DNA of 64,000 nucleotides. Source: Druceiella hillmani (lineage: Eukaryota; Arthropoda; Insecta; Lepidoptera; Hepialidae). The stretch covers positions 19,090,001 through 19,154,000 of the forward strand of contig JAYKKI010000039.1 of NCBI GenBank assembly GCA_039881145.1, read 5' to 3'. Each line of letters starts with the position of its first letter. The stretch's first letter is position 1. The position numbers and the translations under genes were made by a program. The notes below the pieces were generated by a model. The model was not told the origin of the DNA. It did not search any database and saw only the letters and a list, made by a program, of their open reading frames with translations. This document shows positions 57,015-64,000 of the stretch, one piece after another.

Positions 57015-57350
57015 TAAAACAACGGAGCATAGTTAGTCTAAAACACTCTCTACACTACTCGCTAAGTTACCTCGACGAAGTGCTCGTCGAAGTTGATCGC
57101 AGTCTGAAATACGTGACTACACACTTGTGCAACCCAGCGATTAGCTCAGTCGCCGTGGGTCTCCCGTACGCTAACATCGCGAAGTCCTTTGATTTAGGCA
57201 CAAAAAACCGACCGCGATCGGAAGTCGCCCGAGGCGAGGCGAGTTACACGAATTGAAGTACCTCTCTATACAATAGTGTAATTAGGCGAAGATAATAATC
57301 TTCGCCTAACTTCGATCAACTTCGCGTGTAGTGTAGTGTAGGTTTAAGAT
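57015..57350 (-). mobile_element. MITE family D, longer copy
   Basis: Begins taaaacactctctacactac and ends tcgcgtgtagtgtagtgtagg, the inverse of the copy at 10665-10855. Its centre holds about 150 bp absent from the other copy, which is GC-rich (gtcgccgtgggtctcccg, cgcccgaggcgaggcgag). ttaggcgaagat / atcttcgcctaa (57282-57309) is a perfect 12-bp-arm hairpin. tagctcagtcgccgtgg resembles a tRNA A-box, but no B-box follows. Confidence 0.78.
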
Positions 57351-58770
57351 TATACATATAGCAGATTATACATATAGCACATGTGTTTTTTTCTTTGCTA
57401 CACTTTCAAAATAATAATGAATAATGTTATGAGTATCTCTTCAAAATTCGAGACGATAGAGATTCACCACATCGAAGTAAAGAAATAGAGAAGAGCAAAG
57501 GGTAATAGGAATCTTATTGTTTATATAATAACAATTGAGTCTCCCTAATCTGACACATACAGAATATAGCCTTTTCGGCCTTCATAGATTTGTTCAATTA
57601 TTGTATGTTCATGGAAAAAATGGAATCATTCAAACAGATATGCTGCGTTTATTAATAAAACAACTTAAAAAAACTAATTGTATAAATTCATGTATTATTC
57701 AAAGTACACATAAAAAGTAAAAAAAACATTAGTGTATGAAGAAGTTATTAGTACATGAATAAATATGAAGTAAAAAAATCCATTTACAGTAATTTAAACA
57801 AATTATTATGTTGCGTTCTATCTTTCTCTCTCCTACATCAACAAGTAGCAATTTGAAATAAGTAGCCATTGAGTTGCTTGAAAGCGGTTGTTCGCAGAGT
57901 ATCAGTCTGCTGGATGAATTGAGCTGGTTGACAGAACTATCGAAATACAGAGATTCAAAAGTATCTGAAAGAAATTCTGAACTCTGTCAAGCATAAGACG
58001 ACACTTCTCGAGAACTCCAAAAAATACAGAATGCCTCCGTCTTCCTGCCAACTAGTACGTCATACAATAGACGAACAAATGACAACATGAAAAGACCGTG
58101 CGCATACCACAGAACAAATTCTAGGGTACAGAGGGACGTGCTGTGACGTCAGACATTCTACTCTTTAGGGCAACGCGGCTGGAAAGCAAGCCGTACCGGA
58201 AAGAAACGTGTCGAGAAATAATGTAAAGAAAAACTGAAATGATCTTGTATTTACTTGTCGTTATTTTTCTATGATAAGTTCCAAATGTCATAAAACGAAA
58301 AATAATAGATTTTTGTAATAAGCAACCTTATAAATGTATCAAACTTGTAGACGATAATATTAACTATAAACGAACATTGAAGAATATCATTTGCTTTCTG
58401 TCCCGATGAAAGAAATAATAATTATTTAATTTTCCAAAAAAAATATTTCTAATTGCGAAAAATGCTTGTTTATAAAAAGTGAGGTGTCGTGGGATATCCG
58501 ACAGAAGTGAAACTTTTTATACATCACATACAAAATTCAATGTTTAATTATTAATTAATATAATATCGGTACAGTAATAAGTAATAAACATTTTTACAAA
58601 TAACTTTCGAATTATTCATCACACAATAAAAAAACACTCAACGAAAATACATAAACAGGTTAAGTATACCAAATAACTGCCCATATGAGAGAATAATTTC
58701 TATTTCCTATTTCATGCGCATGCGTGTAGTACTAAGCACGTATATTCTTTCCTTGGGACAACTATACATA
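57351..58770. other. Unrecognised spacer
   Basis: 57880-58220 is somewhat less AT-biased (tgagctggttgacagaac, gctgtgacgtcagacattc) but has no open frame or known repeat that I can support. Confidence 0.4.
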
Positions 58771-58809
58771 AACACACACGCACGCACGCACGCATGCATG
58801 CACACACAT
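58771..58809. repeat. (CA/GCAC)n microsatellite
   Basis: acacacacgcacgcacgcac, then gcatgcatgcacacaca. Confidence 0.95.
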
Positions 58810-58829
58810 AGTCACGTGTATATTTAAAG

Positions 58830-58990
58830 AGAACGAAGGTGGAGAGAGACAGCGCTACGCGCCACCTGTTGCATTTTGTCTCAGTTTTACTCCATCTCGC
58901 TCATTCATGTGGGCCACAATAAGCGCTGCCCAACCAATGAGGAGCGTTTCATCGCCGCTTACGTGACGTTCTACTTTTCTTCAGGTAATG
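58830..58990 (+). promoter_or_regulatory. Possible TSS and non-coding first exon
   Basis: Downstream of the CA repeat, tgtctcagttttac contains TCAGTT, the insect initiator consensus, near 58880. About 100 bp later ttttcttcag is followed by gtaatg, a donor-like site (58985). Between lie a CCAAT word and tacgtgacg. No coding sequence is present, and the block may equally be a dispersed repeat. Confidence 0.25.
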
Positions 58991-60324
58991 AATGATAACT
59001 CAAAACTTTTCTTTACGGAAACGGTTTCTTTATTTGAACGACACTAGATTTAGAAATTTGCAAAACAAAATTAGTGATCTTATGAATTTGGTGAATTATA
59101 TATAGTAAGTTAATTTATGTTCAAATACTTAAATAAAGTCAGTAAGCGTTTTCAATAGAGTCTAGTCCGTGAGAGCCTTGAACGGCGCGTGTATCGACAT
59201 GTACCCCGGTAGAGAGACAGGCTCGTGCTGCCATATTTTATTGTCATTTTTTATGTACTAACATGACGTAAGACTTAACAAGTCCTGTTTTGAATATTTG
59301 ATAGACTATCTATACCTATCATTACCTAATCTGCTGACAGCTGTTTGACAGAAATGGGTACATTGTTTTCTGTATCGTGTAATCTGGAGTTACGTTTTCT
59401 CTATAAAGGTTCGATTGATAGTATCTATTCTGTGAGTACAGAGTACAAAATGTTATGCTGATTCTAGTGAAAGATTTTAATTTTTTATATAAATATTAAT
59501 TTCTCTTAGCAGTTGGTAAAAATAAGTCCCCAAAATTGACCCCGGTCTTTTGTATGTTTGGTATGTTTCTAGAATATACGATAAAGTTGAATATTAAAAT
59601 ACTGATTATGCATATTAAAATGTTCTCTTATTGGTTAATAAAATATTCAATAAATGTTGCATAATAAATACAGACTGATAAAAAATACAGTTGATAAAAA
59701 ACTGATTTAAGAAATATTATGCTTGAAAGGTAATGAAAAAAAACCACATTGGAATCTGCAAACGAGTTCGGCGTATTTATAGTACAATTGATACATTAAG
59801 AATAATAAATTACCTATTAAAAAGAAGAAAACCAATGCATATCAGTAATACATAGAAAACATTGTCAGTAACTATTACAGAAGAAGTAAACTGGTGAATG
59901 TCATCTTTAGAATCGTCTTATAGCAAAATTACAGTTTATAAAATCATTATAAACCAAATAAACCTTAAAAAAAGGAACAAGTGTATGTTATAAGAATGTA
60001 AATGAAATAAACAATAAAAGATATAGGAAAGGTGCCAAAATTGAAAAAAGGGTTAAAGGTCTATAAAAACAATTAACAGTCAACAAAATCTTTAGATTTA
60101 TTATATAGTTAAAACTGCTAGAAATACTTTTTTTATTTTCAGTTGTACATTCTTTTTTTATTATAACTTAAAATAAAACAGATAATATAATTGCACAAAA
60201 AGCAAATGAAATACAAGTAAAAAAAAAACTCATATTAGGTATGAGGTATGAGTATATTCATAACTGAGTTTATTATTAAATGTGCTTGCGAGATTACCTC
60301 ATCGGCGGTTATAATGCGATTTTT
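58991..60324. other. Unrecognised AT-rich stretch
   Basis: 59160-59250 contains a CpG-containing patch (ccttgaacggcgcgtg, ccccggtagagagacagg). No frames. Confidence 0.4.
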
Positions 60325-60379
60325 ATGCTAAGAATGTATGTTTTCAATTTGAGACATTGAAAATATACATTCTTAGCAT
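60325..60379. ncRNA. Pre-miRNA-like hairpin, candidate
   Basis: Arms of 24 nt, atgctaagaatgtatg+ttttcaat (60325-60348) and attgaaaatatacattc+ttagcat (60356-60379), with a 7-nt loop (ttgagac). The single difference forms a G:U pair in the plus-strand RNA. The stem extends outward with bulges (gcgattttt / taaaaatgtgc) to about 33 bp. Size and shape fit a microRNA precursor, but small foldback MITEs look the same; no homology to a known microRNA is claimed. Confidence 0.35.
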
Positions 60380-61565
60380 TAAAAATGTGCCTTATGTACA
60401 GTGACGTAAACGCGGACTAGTAAACTGTGTCAAAACGCAACTTTATCCGAATTCTTGACCCATGTTCCATATTTAAAATATTGTAATCATTAATCAGTTA
60501 AACGTCAAATTGACAGTTCATTACTTAGCAAGCGAGTAATGGTGGGATTATTCCGAATTGTGTTCGATTTTTAAAACATTGTAATTTGTCTATAGGCGGG
60601 CACCATACTGTTACAGAGAATTTATTTTTTACAAAATATTGGAATATACTATTTAGGCTTCTCTGAACGCAAAATGTACTTTGTTAGAATTTTTGTTTAC
60701 CTGCCCGTAAATATGTTTGTTCGAGTATATCGCAGAACTTGCAGAAATGAAAATTTAGATTACCACTTTTTTCTTTCAAATGTTTCCTAAAAGACGTTTT
60801 TACTACCAACTTTTGCTTTTCTCTTTGTTTAAGTACCACATAAAAACTGCGATATAATGAAATTTCCGCTAAAATAATATTTAATATATAAATTAAAATT
60901 CCTTTTTCTATCAAATATTTCCTGAGTGGTTTAAAATTGAATTATTAGCACTAAGACGGTTAGATGTAAGACTAAAATTTACGAATAAAAAATGTGGAGA
61001 CCATTACAGCGGTTCGGGTTAAGGTTCAAACTGAGATATAGCATACATTTATCTCCTCAAGGGTACTCTTGAGGAGCAGATGTTTCAAGCTAAGACAGAC
61101 GCTATTGTTATTCCTATAAAGGGATGAAAATTATTATTACTTGAGTAAAACTATGCTGCAAAAATAAAAAAAAATATGTGAGCGAACCGCGGGAATGAAC
61201 TGGGTGAATCGAAAAAATAAAATATTAAAATAAGGAAAACCAATGGGATGTACTTTACACTCCAGGGTTGCCATGTGACAAATACCATTTATACTAAGTC
61301 AATTTAATCGATAAAAAAGTTAGCCGTGTCCGAACTGTAGGATTTTAGGTGAAAACATCATGTTGCCCGATTTCTTTACATCTTTGCAGGAATTTAATCA
61401 AAGAAATGCAAGTCTTTTATGTTGATACAATTTATTGTCTTTATCAATACCAAGAATATTATTTATCAATACCAAGAACAACAGCTGCGCGATAATAAAT
61501 GTCAATCGGAGTGTTTTTCTTAGAGTAGGATAGGCTAGTGTGAACACGGCCGAGTAGAGTTGAGA
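60380..61565. other. Unrecognised AT-rich stretch
   Basis: Includes a 76-codon AT-biased minus-strand frame (60684-60914) and the short inverted pair tctcctcaagggtactc / gaggag near 61051. Nothing supported. Confidence 0.45.
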
Positions 61566-61765
61566 TATTTTTTTTCCAATTTGCAGTCATACAATTTTTA
61601 CTTTTGTTACTAAAGCCAGTATCGATTGTACGCTTTCCTGGTTCTACTTGATCGGCCCTTTCCTCTAATTGCCGTATAATTCGCTTCTGGTCCCATTTTT
61701 GTCTTGTATACGCCGATATTTCTAAACAAAATGTAATTTTCCAATTTTGCAGTCATAAAATTTTG
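61566..61765. repeat. Duplicated word next to the right-hand array
   Basis: ttttccaatttgcagtcata (61573) and ttttccaattttgcagtcat (61735) lie about 165 bp apart, the second directly before the tandem array. Between them is non-repeated sequence (ttgatcggccctttcctc). Confidence 0.7.
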
Positions 61766-61789
61766 ATTATTGTTATATTTTATATTGTT

Positions 61790-63705
61790 TGATGTCTTAT
61801 TAGAACTACCTGAGGGTTTCCAAGTACACCTCGACCGGCGTCCTGGCTTCACGCGTTCACGAGGTAGACCGTTTGTGAAATATGCATACTTTCTATATTT
61901 TTATCCTGTCAAATATGCATACTTTCTATATTTTTATCTCTTTCGCACACGGCCGCTGTGCTCTTAGATTACTTCACTGTTGAAATAACCTAACTCGCTA
62001 GAATCTTAACATAGGGAGCTTTCTGGATTTGTGTTATTAAAGCAAATATCCCTTGAGGTCTTATTAGAACTAATTAAGAATTTCCATGGACACCTTGACC
62101 AGCGTTCTACCTTCACGAGGTAGACCGCCTGTGAAATATGCATACTTCTATATTTTTATGTTTTTCGCACACGGCCGCTGTGCTCTTAGATTACTTCAAC
62201 TGTTGAAATAACCTAACTCGCTAGAACCTTAACAGATTTTAACTTAACAGAGGGAGCTTTCTGGATTTTTGTTATTAAAACAAATATCGCTTGAGGTCTT
62301 ATTAGAACTAATTAAGGATTCACCGCCTGTGAAATATGCATACTTCTATATTTTTATGTTTTTCGCACACGGCCGCTGTGCTCTTAGATTACTTCAACTG
62401 TTGAAATAACCTAACTAGCTAGAACCTTAACAGATTTTAACTTAACAGAGGGAGCTTTCTGGATTTTTGTTATTAAAACAAATATCGCTTGAGGTCTTAT
62501 TAGAACTAATTAAGAATTTCCATGGACACCTTGACCAGCGTTCTACCTTCACGAGGTAGACCGCCTGTGAAATATGCATACTTCTATATTTTTATGTTTT
62601 TCGCACACGGCCGCTGTGCTCTTAGATTACTTCAACTGTTGAAATAACCTAACTCGCTAGAACCTTAACAGATTTTAACTTAACAGAGGGAGCTTTCTGG
62701 ATTTTTGTTATTAAAACAAATATCGCTTGAGGTCTTATTAGAACTAATTAAGGATTCACCGCCTGTGAAATATGCATACTTCTATATTTTTATGTTTTTC
62801 GCACACGGCCGCTGTGCTCTTAGATTACTTCAACTGTTGAAATAACCTAACTAGCTAGAACCTTAACAGATTTTAACTTAACAGAGGGAGCTTTCTGGAT
62901 TTTTGTTATTAAAACAAATATCGCTTGAGGTCTTATTAGAACTAATTAAGAATTTCCATGGACACCTTGACCAGCGTTCTACCTTCACGAGGTAGACCGC
63001 CTGTGAAATATGCATACTTCTATATTTTTATGTTTTTCGCACACGGCCGCTGTGCTCTTAGATTACTTCAACTGTTGAAATAACCTAACTCGCTAGAACC
63101 TTAACAGATTTTAACTTAACAGAGGGAGCTTTCTGGATTTTTGTTATTAAAACAAATATCGCTTGAGGTCTTATTAGAACTAATTAAGGATTCACCGCCT
63201 GTGAAATATGCATACTTCTATATTTTTATGTTTTTCGCACACGGCCGCTGTGCTCTTAGATTACTTCAACTGTTGAAATAACCTAACTAGCTAGAACCTT
63301 AACAGATTTTAACTTAACAGAGGGAGCTTTCTGGATTTTTGTTATTAAAACAAATATCGCTTGAGGTCTTATTAGAACTAATTAAGGATTCACCGCCTGT
63401 GAAATATGCATACTTCTATATTTTTATGTTTTTCGCACACGGCCGCTGTGCTCTTAGATTACTTCAACTGTTGAAATAACCTAACTAGCTAGAACCTTAA
63501 CAGATTTTAACTTAACAGAGGGAGCTTTCTGGATTTTTGTTATTAAAACAAATATCGCTTGAGGTCTTATTAGAACTAATTAAGGATTCACCGCCTGTGA
63601 AATATGCATACTTCTATATTTTTATGTTTTTCGCACACGGTCGCTCTGTGCTCTTAGATTACTTTAATTGTTGAAATAACCTAACTAGCTAGAATCTTAA
63701 AAGAA
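61790..63705. repeat. Tandem array with 198/238-bp higher-order pattern
   Basis: The anchor gcacacggccgctgtgctc occurs at 61945, 62167, 62365, 62603, 62801, 63039, 63237, 63435 and 63633 (the last slightly altered), giving steps 222, 198, 238, 198, 238, 198, 198, 198. The long unit has an extra 40 bp (catggacaccttgacc, agcgttctaccttcacgagg) missing from the short unit, which reads aaggattcaccgcctg at the junction. The first copy is diverged and has a local duplication of gaaatatgcatactttctat. The copies are otherwise nearly identical. Non-coding. Confidence 0.96.
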
Positions 63706-64000
63706 TAAGATTTCTGAATCGGACCTCCACAGAGTTATCGCGTCACGAAATTCGGTATAGAGGTTTCACGTCAAAAAATATTCGTCTTTTTATAGTAACC
63801 ATTACTTGAAATACAGCTATGTCTACTTTGAAATATTGATATTACTTATTTAACAAATAGCTTTTATTTTGGTAATTAATGTAATTATTACAAAATGTTA
63901 CTAATTATATTAATGTGCAAGTGTGACAGTAATTACATTAAGATGTAAATGTAATGATTACGTTAATTTATAAGTGTGTTATTAATTGTAATTGATTATG
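63706..64000. other. AT-rich edge, TAATTA-rich
   Basis: Repeated gtaattac/gtaattatta words (63870-63995). No element ends or frames. Confidence 0.5.

Noticed and set aside
57120..57200. tRNA or tRNA-derived SINE suggested by tagctcagtcgccgtgg
   Set aside because: Only an A-box-like word; no B-box (ggttcga-type) at the right distance, no cloverleaf.

Overview
This 64 kb window looks like repeat-dominated, AT-rich nuclear DNA from an insect, most likely a moth or butterfly (Lepidoptera). The signs are many (AT)n tracts, a mariner pseudogene, two LINE 3' ends of one family, a Ty3/gypsy reverse-transcriptase scrap, numerous foldback and inverted-repeat elements, and a dispersed repeat of a type I recognise from lepidopteran genomes (starts with a 'gaaccct...' and 'ccgtctgtc' block, ends with a 'cggaaccct' and 'gcgag...ctcg' block; the recognition is from memory, not a search). 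I see no complete protein-coding gene, no rRNA or tRNA, no operon structure and no CRISPR. Almost all longer open frames are by-products of AT microsatellites, minisatellites or transposon arms.

Layout. 0-1.3 kb: a 194-bp satellite array running off the left edge. 2-10 kb: a TIR element carrying a long AT tract, a Harbinger-like MITE (5.0 kb), a degenerate ~165-bp tandem block (7.3-8.0 kb), arms of foldback family A, and a lepidopteran dispersed repeat (9.2-9.7 kb). 10-20 kb: mostly unrecognised sequence, a MITE at 10.67 kb, a 34-bp minisatellite (13.5 kb), and a ~950-bp TIR transposon (17.2 kb) with a family A foldback nested in it. 20-32 kb: many two- or three-copy tandem duplications of 127-196 bp, further family A copies, a CpG-rich block (25.7-26.0 kb), a mariner pseudogene (26.9-27.9 kb), a compact cluster of heat-shock-element, E2F-like and CRE-like motifs (28.04-28.18 kb), and a TATA plus GC-rich candidate promoter (28.6-28.7 kb). 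32-45 kb: two LINE 3' ends on opposite strands, several strong hairpins, and 27-bp and 33-bp minisatellites. 45-61 kb: largely anonymous AT-rich DNA with an inverted-repeat MITE (48.5 kb), a Ty3/gypsy fragment (54 kb), long AT tracts (55.6 and 56.3 kb), CpG-rich blocks (51.6 and 58.8 kb) and a pre-miRNA-like hairpin (60.3 kb). 61.8-63.7 kb: a second tandem array with an alternating 198/238-bp higher-order pattern.

The most informative signals are structural. Family A foldback copies are flanked by direct repeats of unequal length (8, 9, 11 and 13 bp) and one end carries a one-sided tail. The right-hand array has a dimeric higher-order repeat. The 28 kb motif cluster could be a relic or live stress-responsive promoter. 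I found no convincing new gene system. Lengths, periods and junctions were counted by hand from the sequence and may be off by a few bases; family names given as recognised come from knowledge of the families, not from searches.
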